A DNA stretch of 64,000 nt from Zygnema cylindricum. Taxonomy: Eukaryota; Streptophyta; Zygnematophyceae; Zygnematales; Zygnemataceae. Shown piece by piece: positions 11,584-22,381 of the stretch. The stretch lies in NCBI GenBank assembly GCA_037447655.1, contig JBBHKE010001743.1, forward strand, positions 1 through 64,000. Reading direction: 5' to 3'. A model generated the notes under the pieces. It saw only the letters and a list, made by a program, of their open reading frames with translations. It had not been told where the DNA came from and ran no database searches. Position numbers and translations under genes: made by a program. Position 1 is the stretch's first letter, and each line of letters opens with the position of its first letter.

Positions 11584-13049
11584 TTGGAGCACCTACAAGA
11601 CACAAAACCGAACACGATTCCATGGGAGGACAGTGCTTTAATTCTTTTTCTATCTACACAGTCTTTCCGAGCAGGCACCCTACCAATGGAAGAGGAGCGT
11701 GTTCGTAAGAGGGCCCAAAGTTACTTATGGATGGGGGGCTCACTTATTCGTTTTCTCTCAGAAGGAAGTCATCGGCATGTCCCTAGGCCGCAGAAACGAC
11801 TATCACTTATCAACCAAATTCATACCGACCTTGGAAACTATGGCACCAAACGAACTTTGAGTTTGGTACAGGCACGGTATTGGTGGTCCGGCATGCAGGC
11901 TGATGTGGCGGCTGTGTTGCAGGAATGTAGCACATGTGACCGGCTACGAACCTCGTTTTCTAACTGGCTAACCACCCTTCAACTCTTGCCTATTCGAGGG
12001 CTCTTCTACAAATGGTCGTGTGACTTGGCAGGTCCCTTTCCAATTTCTCGAAGGGGCAAGCAGTACATTATGATTATGATCGAAAATTTCAGCAAATGGG
12101 TGGAAGTTGTGGCCCTCTCGTAAAAACCTGCCAAACTCACCACAACAACTTTCAAATAGCATGTGCTTCTCCGATACGGAGCCCCGCAGAAGTACTTACC
12201 GACCAAGGAACCGAGTTCCGCGGCAAATTTCAGGAGATGCTGGACGAGGCGTTAATCGATCACCGGCGGACGAGCCGAGATCATCCTCAAGCAGACGGTT
12301 TGGCAGAGAGAGCTGTACAAACCTTTAAACGTGCTTTGCGTAAACATTGCTTGGAAAAACAAATTACGATGTGGGATGAATCATTGGGATATATTGTCAT
12401 GGGTTATCGCATGTCTGTACAGGCCAGCATGGCAAATTTCAGCCCCTATTATGTGTTGTTTGGTCGAAAACCACTATTAGGTAGGAATGTACAGAAAGCC
12501 GCGAGCTTACCTCTACCTCTTATGTTTAATTCTCTGTTTTTGGAAGAACTAACTAACCGAGCGTTGCTTTTTGCTAGAGAAATGCCCATGGCTTTTGAAA
12601 ACCTGCAGATTGCCCAACATCGCGACTCCTTACGGTTTGCGACGACTCGCAGTGGCAGCTACCGGCCACAACAAAAACCCTTTCGGGTGGGGGATTACGT
12701 TTATTTGCAACGGCAAACTTTTGACACACTCGACACGGATGTTTCGGCTCACATTCTGAGGATAACAAAAATCGACGCCAATGCATTATTAAGCTTACAA
12801 GGGGCCGACACGCGAACTTTGCGGGAGCAATCGAAAAATTGTGCCCCTTGCTATCTACCTGACCTTTCCCACAACATGGACCCGTGGGGGAAGCCGATTA
12901 CCGAGGCCACTGAGTGCCAATTATGCCGGCGAACTGATGGAGAAACAACAATGCTCCTCTGTGACTATTGCAATCTGAGATTCCATATGGAGTGTCAAGT
13001 TCCACCTCTGCACACTATCCCGGCTGGATAGTGGTTTTGCGACGGGTGT
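11584..13049 (+). pseudogene. gypsy integrase with C-terminal PHD finger, disrupted
   Basis: Integrase inserts element DNA into the host genome. N-terminal zinc-binding part: HTDLGNYGTKRTL then CSTCDR; the usual second His (GH.G) is Asn here. Core acidic residues: Asp in WSCDLAGPF, Asp in LTDQGTEF and Glu in GLAERAVQTFKR, i.e. a D,D,E triad. A stop TAA (12121-12123) and a frame change break the core between the two Asp residues. The C-terminal part has PFRVGDYVYLQR. After it comes a PHD-type zinc finger (12915-13049): CQLC, CDYC, H in RFHMEC, then WFCDGC, matching Cys4-His-Cys3 spacing. An in-frame TAG at 13029-13031 precedes the conserved Trp. I saw no chromodomain. The PHD finger could bind histone tails and guide integration; that is inference. 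Confidence 0.83.
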
Positions 13050-13097
13050 CGCGATCTACCAGCTGTCTTAACCAGCTCCTCCGCAGGCTAAAAAGCT

Positions 13098-13352
13098 GGA
13101 GGGTGGGGAATTCCATCCTTACTTACCTGATCTTGTTTTGTCTTTTATTTCCTTGCTAAGTCCATGTGTTCGGAATAATTTGTTTCTTTCCGGGCCTATT
13201 CATTTATTATTTCTTGCAGTATATATGCTTTGTCCTCCGATTGTGGTCACAAATACTGTGCATATGTAATGGTCATTCATTTTCTGGTGTTTGTCGGCGA
13301 CCCACGCGGGATGTGATGCATGCCATTCACGGTTGTACTGTCATGCACGACA
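13098..13352 (+). repeat. polypurine-like tract followed by an extra 3' LTR fragment
   Basis: A purine run (GGAGGGTGGGGAA, about 13098-13109) resembling a polypurine tract is followed by 245 bp (13108-13352) that match the last 245 bp of the left LTR (6074-6318), ending GCACGACA. Two bases later the complete right LTR starts. The fragment may be a truncated original 3' LTR. Confidence 0.75.
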
Positions 13353-13354
13353 GC

Positions 13355-14566
13355 TGTCATGCCGTAAGACGTCAGCAGGTATTGTGATTATATCGTGTAC
13401 TAATTGAAGTGTCAGTGACGTGACAGGTACATATCCGAGAGTACAACTAGAGATTGGTATGGGACAAAGGTCGAAATATACTCTCGTACGGCACCACAGG
13501 AACACAATGTGAAAACAACGTGGAACTGGACCACGGTACGGCATCAGTTGTCAGGAATTCAAACGGCTACAAACCTGACAGGTGTATGAAGTCATGAACC
13601 CTTGGGGGTTCATGCATCATTTTTGCTTAGCTTAGGGAGGGTTTTTATCCTTGGGGTGTAGATGTAAGGCAGTACGAGGCGGCCACGCAGCGGTCGTCTC
13701 TTGAAACTGGCAGCGTTTTAACATAGAAACCTGTCTGTTCATAGACATGTAGGAATTAGTGTTGCCGTACGGATCAGTGAAAGCAAAGGATAAATGCCAC
13801 TTGGCGAGATAGAAACTTTTGCAAATTAAGTACGGGAATCCAACATTGGAAGGTTGTCGTTTTCGGACAAGCATTATTCTCGGGATTTGTCAAACTGTAT
13901 CGTTAGGGTTTCACCTAAATATTTAGTGACAAGCTAGTTTTTGAGTTAGGGTTTTTTCCTTTCCCAGAGCCATAGTTTCATGTTAGTAATTGTCTCTGAG
14001 CATCTCCTTGTCTTTGTACTAAGACCTTACCTAATCTACCGGCGCAAGCCAACCTGCAAGGTTTCCCTCCAGACTGTCTTCTACGTGCTGTGGTTGTTGA
14101 ATTGCGTCTGTGGACTGGGTGTTTCTTGCTGTCAGAGCGCTGACTTTGCAGTCTAGCTCTAGTCCTGTCTGGCTTTGTGGGAATACCGGCTTTCTTGGCT
14201 TTGTGGGAATACCGGCTATCTCGGCTCCTTAGTCCAGTTACGGAAGGGTTCTTGTCTGATTGGTTGGACTCTTGTAAGGAATATTAAAAGACTTCAGAGC
14301 CTAGTGGCTACTGTCGCAAATGAATTCCATCCTTAGTTACTTGATCTTGTTTTGTCTTTTATTTCCTTGCTAAGTCCATGTGTTCGGAATAATTTGTTTC
14401 TTTCCGGGCCTATTCATTTATTATTTCTTGCAGTATATATGCTTTGTCCTCCGATTGTGGTCACAAATACTGTGCATATGTAATGGTCATTCATTTTCTG
14501 GTGTTTGTCGGCGACCCACGCGGGATGTGATGCATGCCATTCACGGTTGTCTTGTCATGCACGACA
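13355..14566 (+). repeat. right LTR of the gypsy element
   Basis: A full-length copy of the LTR at 5123-6318, starting TGTCATGCCG and ending GCACGACA. It has a short internal duplication around 14170-14215 ('ggctttgtgggaataccggc' occurs twice). The bases after its end pass directly into the polypyrimidine tract. Confidence 0.88.
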
Positions 14567-16605
14567 TCCCGTCTCTCCCTTCTCATCTCCCTTCTTCCCC
14601 TCTCACTCTCCTCTCTTAGTCTCCCTTTTCTCCCTTCTTCCCCTCCCTCTCCCTTCTCTCCCTTCTCCTCTCCCTATCCCTTCTGTCACTTCTCCTCTCC
14701 CTTCTTCCCCTCTCCCTTTACCTTTGCTCCCTTCTCTCCCCCTCTCCCTTCTTCCCCTCTTCCACTCCTTTCTCACCCCTCTCCCTCTCCCTTCTCCCCC
14801 TTGTCTCACTCCCCCTTCGCTCACTCTCACTTCTCCCCCCTTTGCTCACTCTCACTTCTCCCCCTTCGATCACTCTCCCTATATCTGCCTTCGCTCACTC
14901 TCCCGACTGTCCCTTCTCCCCATCCTCTCACTCTCCCCCTCTTCTCCCTCTCCCTTCTGTCCTTTCACCTCTCCCTACTTCCCCTCTGACTCTCCCTTCT
15001 TTTCTTCTCCCTTTCCTTCTTCCCCTCTCATTCTCCCTTCTCTCCCTCCTTTCTCTTCTTCCCCTCTCCCTCAACCTTCTCTCTCTTCTCCTCTCACTTA
15101 TCTCCCTTCTTCCCTCTCACTCTCCCTTCTCTCCCGTCTCTCCCACTCCCTTCTCTCCCTTCTCCTCTCCTTTTTTCCCCTCTCCCTCTCCCTTTTTTCC
15201 CTTCTCCTCTCCCTTTTTCTCCTCTTCCTCTCCCTTCTCTCCCAACTATCCCTTCTTTCCCTTTCCCTCTTTCTTCTCTCCCTTCTACTCTCCCTTATTA
15301 CCCTCTCACTCTCCCTTCTCTTCCTTCTCCTCTCCTTTCTTCCCTTTTCCCTCTCCCTCTTTCACCTCTCACTCTCCCTTTTCACCCTTCTCTCCCTCTC
15401 CCTTCTTCATCTTCTCTCACTCTCCCTTCGCTCACTCTCCCTTCTCCCCTTTTGCTTACTCTCCCTTCTCGCCCTTCGCTCACTCTCCCTTCTCCCCCAT
15501 TGCTCACTCTCACGTCTCTCCCTTTTCCCCCTTCTCTCACTCTCCCTTCACCCCCCTCCTCTCCCTCTCCCTTCTTTCCCTTCTCTTCTCCCTTTTTCTT
15601 CTCTCACTCTCCCTTCTCTCCCTTTTCCTCTCCTTTCTTCCCCTCTCCCTCCCACTTATTCCCTCTCCCTTCTTTCCCCCTCCCTCTCCCTTCTCTCCTC
15701 TCTCCCGTCTTTCCCTCTCCCTCTCCCTTCTCTCCCTCTCCCTCCTCTCCCTTCTTTCCCTCTCCCTCTCCCTTCTCTCCCTCTCACTTCTTCCCCCCTC
15801 CCTCTCCCTCCTCTCCCTTCTTCCCCCCCCGCTTCTTCGACTTTCCCTCTCCCTTCTTCCCCTCTCTCTCCCTTCTTCCCGTCTCACTCTCCCTTCTCTC
15901 CCTTCTCCTCTCCCTTCTTCCCCTTTCCCTCTCCCTCTTCACCTCTCACTCTCCCTTTTCACCCTTCTCTCCCTCTCTCTTCTTCATCTTCTCTCACTCT
16001 CCCTTCGCTCACTCTCCCTTCTCCCCCTTATCTCACTCTCCCTTCTCCCCCATTTCTCACTCTCACGTCTCTCCCTTTTTCCCCTCCTCTCCCTCTCCCT
16101 TCTTTCTCTTCTCTCCCTTTTTCTCTCACTCTCCCTTCTCTCCCTCCCTTCTTCCCCCCTCCCTCTCCCTTCTCTCCCTTCTTTCCCTCCCCCTTCTTCA
16201 ACTCTCCCTCGCCCTTCTTCTCCTTTCCCTCCCTTCTCCTCTCCCTTCTTCCCCTCTCCCTTCTCTCCCTCTCCCTTCTCCTTTCCCTCCCTTCTCCTTT
16301 CCCTTCTTCCCCTCTCTCTTCTCTCCCTTCCCCTCTCCCTTCTCTCCGTCTCCCTTCTCCTTTCCCTCCCTTCTCTCCCTTCTCCCCTCCCTTCTTCCCC
16401 TCTCCTTCTCTCCCTTCTACTCTTCCCCTTCTCTCCCTATCCCTCTTCCTCTCCCTTCTCTACCTTCTCCTCTCCTTGCTTCCCTCTCCCTCTCCCTTCT
16501 CTCCCTTCTCTCCCTCTTCCCCTCCCTTTTCTCCCTTCTCCTTTCCCTTCACCTCTCCCTCCCCTCTCCCTTCCCCTCTACCTCTCCCTTCTCTCCCTCT
16601 TCCTC
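14567..16605. repeat. 2-kb polypyrimidine tract, TCTCCCTTC type
   Basis: Almost every base is C or T, in imperfect words such as CTCTCCCTTCT and CCCTTCTTCCCC. Higher-order repetition is visible: the block with 'cttcgctcactctcccttc' near 15,420-15,500 returns near 15,990-16,060. Long Ser/Leu/Pro ORFs across it are composition artefacts. It begins exactly at the LTR end. Confidence 0.93.
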
Positions 16606-17393
16606 ATTTGTATCAACACCATATTGTTTGATGGCGCCTGACAAAATTACATATGCAAAAGATGAACCCATGAATCCACAATTTTACATTTTTTTCAAAA
16701 ACCCAAATAAAAACACTTCAATGAAGTCATTTTATCAAAAACCCAAAAAATAATTGTTCAATAAAAAAGTCATTTCACAACTAACAATTCCTCAAGTTTC
16801 CACAAATTGGAAGTCACTCATGTTACAAAATGTTTATAGAAATATTTTTTCACAAAAGATGTTTGCTTTTTTTAATCCACAAAAAAAAACTGTACAAAAA
16901 GTTGCCTCGATTTCTATTTATGCCTTTTTTTTCTCAAAAACCTAAAACTTCTCAAAACTGTCCTAAAAAAAACTGACAAACTTGTCACCTGTTTCATAGA
17001 CTTCTCGTCTTTTTCTAACCTCCAAACAAAAGTATACACCAAAAAGAGTGGAAAAAAAAACTTGTATACAAAAAAAACTGTCCTATCCGTACAGTGAAAA
17101 ACCCGAGATTCTAGGAACAAAAAAGAAGCCCCATACTGTTGAGGAACAAAAATGTACAAAAATGATGATTTTCAACAACTCTCTCTCGACTCTCTCTCGC
17201 TCTCTCTCTATCCCTCTCCCTCTCTCTTCTCTCTCTTGCTCCCTCTATCCCTCTCTCCCTCTCTCCTCTCTCTCTCGCTCTCCCTTTATCCCTCTCTTCT
17301 CCTCTCTCCCCCTCTCTCGTTTCTCCTCTCTCCCCCTCTCTTGTCTCTCTTCCCTCTTTCCTTATCCCTCTCTCACTCCCGTCAAAAAAAAAA
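16606..17393. other. AT-rich spacer with a CT-rich block
   Basis: 16606-17165 is A/T-rich with phrases such as 'caaaaaccca' and 'aaaactgtc'. 17170-17385 is CTCTCT/CCCTCT microsatellite-like. This is downstream of the minus-strand bicupin gene and may include its 3' UTR. No separate gene seen. Confidence 0.5.
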
Positions 17394-20300
17394 TTACTCC
17401 TCCCTGGTCGAAGGTAAGCGGAGGCCCAACTGCTCCGCAATCACACCATGGGATTGCTCCATGAAGTTCTACATAAGACAGAAAATTGAAAAAAGTTAAA
17501 AGACTGAAATCTTTGTTTTTTTTTGTAAAGTGGCACAGAGAAAAAAACCAGAAAAAAAACTGGAATAGTATAAAAAAGAAGGGAGGAAAATTATAAACAA
17601 TATTTTCATTTTTTATTCCTATTTTTCATTTTCCATTCTCCTTTTCCATTCTCTTTTTTTCTCCTTTTTCATTCCCCTTTTTCCCAATTTTCATTCCCAT
17701 TTTTCTTCATTACCTGGAAATCCTCTTAATAGTGAAACTCCGCCCATTCAATGAAAGCTTACCTTAAAAGATTTGTTTTCTCCGTACAACTTGACACAGA
17801 AAAAGAACCGAAATAGGATAAAAAGATATTAAAGGGGACGAAGATAACAAAAAAAATCATTCACATTTTTCATTCTCATTAATTTCACATCTACCTGGAA
17901 ATCCTCCAAGTGAGACTCCACCCATTCGGTGAGACTCTCCTTACGGCTTCCCTTCCCCCCCTCTCGAGGCGGGAAAATCGCGAACTCGTGGAGACGCTTT
18001 TGTCGAAACTTCTTTAATGTTTCTTTATCCACACTAAATGCGGTGGCACTCAATTCGAGAGGGACAGCCTTATAAAGAGAATTGGCTCCGGCGAGGAAGG
18101 CAGGGATAGGAATGGAATTTCCGGCGAAGGAGGCGTATTCTAGAGTTTCGGTATTATGGGCTCTCTGTTTCAGGCAAAAGGAAAGAGGGAAGAGGGAAGA
18201 AAAGAAGGAAAAGAAGAGGAAATGAGGGAGGAGGAGGAAATGAGGAGGGAGGAGGAGGAAAGGAGGAAAGGAAGAAAAAACGAGAGGGAGAAGAAAAGGG
18301 AAAGAGAAGGTAGATAAGGCAAAAAACAAAAGGATGAAGAAAAGAGAGAGAAACAGGGTAAGAAAGATGGAAAAAAACCGAAAGAGTTTTAAGGAAAAGG
18401 AAGAAGGAAAGAGCAAAATAGAAAGACGAAAGAAACAAAAGAAGGAAAAAAAGAAAAGGAGCAATTTTTAATTCTACATTAAAATTATTTACGGATTATT
18501 TTGTCAAGGACATCAACATTATTAAAGTGATAACATTCCTCCCTCCCCTCTCCTTAAAATGACTCCTGGGGAGAAAAAAAAAAGAAAAAGGGGCTCCTAA
18601 AAAACCCTAAAGAGAACAAAACACAAAGTGCTGCCCCACCAAGGGGAAAAAGGAATGAAATCATCTTTACCAAGAAGGCAAAGAAAAAAAAAGAATCAAA
18701 CACTTTAACAATTAAGGCGAAGAAAAAAAGAAAACAATCAAATAACACTCTTAACAAAAAAGGCAAAAAGAAAGAAAAGGAATCAAAAGGACCAAATACT
18801 CTCACAAAAAAGAAAAAGAAAAAGACAAAGAAATAGTTCTCACTAGTGCTGTAGGATAACCCAAGGGAATGACAAACAAATTAAGGAATCAAATCCTCTT
18901 CCACAAAAAAAGGCAAAGCAAAAGGCAAAGAAAAAAGAAATAGACAAAAGGAAAAGCCAAAAGAAATAGGCAAAGGAAAAACCAAAGAAAAAGACATAAA
19001 GAGACAAAACAAAAGACAACAACAAAAGAAATAATCCTCACCAATGCTGTAGGATAGCCCAGGGGAATAACAATGACATCTCCCTCCTTCAAATCCGCGT
19101 CCAACGCCTTACTCCCATCCGGATAGGCCATCTCCACTCCTCCCTTCCCCTTGGTAATGAAGATGACTCGGGCGGCATTAGCGACAAAATGTGGCGCCAT
19201 TAATGCGCCAGGCTGTCGTATTTACACCCAATATAAATCCAAAAAACAAAACCCGATTTAGACCCCAACAAGCTAGACCCAAAAGAAGGGAAACGAGAGG
19301 GGAAACGAGGGGGGGAAGTGGGAATAGAGGGCTAGTGAGTGAGATTACGAGGAAGAGAAAAAGAACGGGGGAGGAGGGGAAAAATGAGGGGAAAAGAGGG
19401 GACAAAAGGGAAAAGAGGGGGAAATGAGGGCTAGTGAGAGCGAGAGATTATGAGGAAGAGAAAAAGAAAGAGGGGCGAAAGGAAGAAAGAGGGGAAAAGA
19501 GGGGAAAGAGGTGAAAAAGAGGGGAAAAAAGAGGGGGAGGGGAAAAGTGGGCTAGTGAGAGAGAGAGATTACGACGAAGAAAAAAAAAAGCGGGGGGGAG
19601 GGGGGAAAAGGGAGGGGAAAGAAAGGGAAAAAAGAAAGCGGGAAAAGAGGGGGGAAAAGGGAGGGGAAAAGAGAGAGGAAGAAAAGGGAGACGAGAGGAA
19701 AACAGAGAAAACTAGGGGGGAAAGAGGAGATAAGAGGGGGAAAAAGGAGAAAAAAAGGGAAACGATAGTAGAAACGACAGGGGAAACGAGAGGAAAAGAG
19801 GGGGAATGAAAGGGGGAACGAAAGGGAGAAAGAGGGGGGAAAAAGGTAAAATAGAGGAAAAGAGGGGAAACGACGGGAGTAAATGAGAGGAAAACATAGG
19901 AAACGAGAGGAAAAAATGGGAAAAGGGCGGAAGAGTGAGGAAAGGGGGAAAGAGAGAGGAAAGAGGGGAAAAGAGGGGAAAAAGGAAGGCTAGTGAGAAA
20001 GAGATTACGAAGAAGGAAAAGAAAGAAAGAGGGGGAGGAGGGAGGGTGGTAGGTGGATAGATGAAAAGGGAGATATATGAGCAGAGGAGAGGAAGAGGGA
20101 GAAGGGGGTGAAAAAGAGGAAATGGACAAGGGTGAGAGGGAGAGAGATGTAGGAGAAGTAGAGGGAGAGGCTGCGGAAAGGGACAGGTAGCATTTGAAAA
20201 AGGTAAAAAAGAAGAGGGGAAAAGGGAGAGGAAAAAGGAAAAGGGAGTGAGGAAAGAGAAAAAAAACCTCAAGACGAGCACAAGCAAATCCAAGATTGAG

Positions 20301-22346
20301 CTGCTTGAGAATTGGCAATTTGAAGGCATTCAGGAGGGCCAGTTTTCCTCCGTGTTCGACGGAAACTTCCGGCTGTGTTCGGTGCACACTGTAGACGAAA
20401 TCTCCGAACCAGCTGTTGCTTTCTTCCGCGGATTTTATGAAATCAGGCTCTTGCTGCAGAAATCAAGAAGAGAAAGAGAGAAAATTCAGAAATTAAGAAG
20501 AGAAAGACAGAAAATGCAGAAAAAGGCAATTGAATTCAATTCAACGGTCAATTCACATTGGGAAGATAAAATTGTTGCTATTTTTCCGCAGATTTTATGA
20601 AATCAGGCTCTTACTTCAGAAATTACGAAGAGAAAGAGAGAAAAGAAAGAGATTAAGTCAAATTCAAATAAACTCAGATTGAAAAGAGGGATACAATGCA
20701 GTCGATTCAAATTCAAAAGAGAAAATTCAATTGAAATTCAAAACAGAAAATTCAAATTCGAAGAGGGAAATTCAAAAGAAGAGGTAATTCATATTCAGAA
20801 GAGGAAATTCAAATTCAGAGAAGAAAATTCAAATTTAGAAGAGAAAATTTAGAAGAGAACGATCAAGAAGAGAAAGACAAAATATAGTCAATCAAAATCA
20901 AGAGAAGGAGAAAAGTCAAGACAGACAAACAGTATAATTTACGAGGATACGCTTAGTGTCCTTCACATGAAATAACCTTCAAAATAAACCTTGTCCACCA
21001 AATGGAAAAAACTAACAAGAAACCGTTTATTTCCTGCAATTTAATTTTATTATCTCACCTCGACTTTGACAAAACCAGCCTCCTTCTGACCCTCCAAAAG
21101 CTTCTGGATATCTTCCTCTTCCACATCCCATGCATGGGCTAGAATCTCCTTACTGTTAAGCAACCAAAAAAAACCAAAACAAATGTGTGAGCGCGTGAGA
21201 GAGAGAGAGAGAGAGAATGAGAGAGATTGCCAAGTGAAGCATTAAGGTAATCCCCTACCTGAAGCTACGATAAGAGACAAGAGGAGAAGGAAGATGGAGA
21301 TAAAGAGAGTGATTAGATAATCTCTTACCTGAAGCCATGAAGGAATCCTCCAGTGTACTTCTTCTTAGCTCCAATGAGATGGAAAGGAGTATACTGCCCT
21401 TTGTTGGGACCTCGGGAAGTTTCCGCGACACCCACAAGCCTCACTGGATTTTTGTCGTCATCATTATAAATCCAACGCACCCAGCCTTGAGGAATGGCCC
21501 ATATATCTCCTTTTTCAATATATCTTAAAACCCCAGCAAAACCCCAAATAATAACCAGGGTAAGCAAGATTAAACCAAGGATTTCAAGTGAGAGAGGAAA
21601 GATGAGAGTGAAAAGGAAGAGTGGGTGGCAAAGGGAAGGGAAGTTGGTGGTCAAGCGGGAGGGTAAGAGGCAGCGGAAGAGTGAGGAGCGGGAGGGGGAG
21701 AGCGAGTGACAAAGAAGGGGAAGAGAGATAGGAGAGAGCTGAGAGAGGAAAGGTGAAAGAGGAGCGATTTTTGACTCTTGTTGAATCTTAACTCTCAAAA
21801 AATAAACAAAACCCGAAAAATAGCCGAGCAAGATTGTCAAGATTTGATTAACACATGTTTAAATAAAGCAAATAAAAGCAGTTAAACACCCAGGACAAAC
21901 AAGACTTGATCGTCAAACCACCAATTGTGTCGAAAACATCCAGACAACCAAGATTTAAACCAGAGATTGTCAATATTTGATTATCAATGATTAAACAAGC
22001 GAAGTTAGATTCGGTATAATCGTCATTTGATGCCCAAATAAAACTTCAAACAAACAAAATTTCGTTCCAGAAACATGCAAACGACCAAAACAACATGTAG
22101 TGTTTAAGAAATATTTAAAAACCAAGTCTGTTAAGATTTGATTGTCACTATGTTTAAGTAAAGTTTAAATGAAACTAGTTGTCAAGATTTATTTGTCACT
22201 TTGGACTAAAATTATTTTTCACTTTTTTAAGGATTCCATTCCAAAAACATTAAAAACACGTGTCTAAGAATAGTTACCATTCATTTTAAGCTAAACCACT
22301 TCTATTCCAGAGACATTAGAATTGCAACAAAAATCGGACCACATAT

Positions 22347-22381
<35 letters not shown>

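Larger units (their letters stand above)
5123..14566 (+). mobile_element. decayed Ty3/gypsy LTR element with methyltransferase and PHD finger
   Basis: Two similar direct LTRs (5123-6318 and 13355-14566) bracket pol-type coding sequence in the order DNMT3-like methyltransferase, reverse transcriptase, RNase H, integrase, PHD finger. RT before integrase is the Ty3/gypsy order. LTR ends are TGTCATGC and GCACGACA, an imperfect inverted pair. The flanking five bases differ (aatag on the left, tcccg on the right), so there is no visible target-site duplication. No gag, aspartic protease motif or primer-binding site was found. The 5' internal part is overwritten by other insertions, and the coding part has stops and frameshifts. 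A spot comparison of about 330 bp of the two LTRs gives roughly 18 differences, so the copy is old and almost certainly immobile. Confidence 0.88.

Noticed and set aside
14505-16753. Long Ser/Pro/Leu-rich ORFs (up to 708 codons)
   Set aside because: They follow from a stop-free polypyrimidine strand, are open in all three frames, and have no start context or domain.
19191-20387. ORFs of 78-272 codons over the purine tract
   Set aside because: Low-complexity artefacts, except where the minus-strand frame overlaps bicupin exon 5 (20268-20453), which is annotated as part of that gene.
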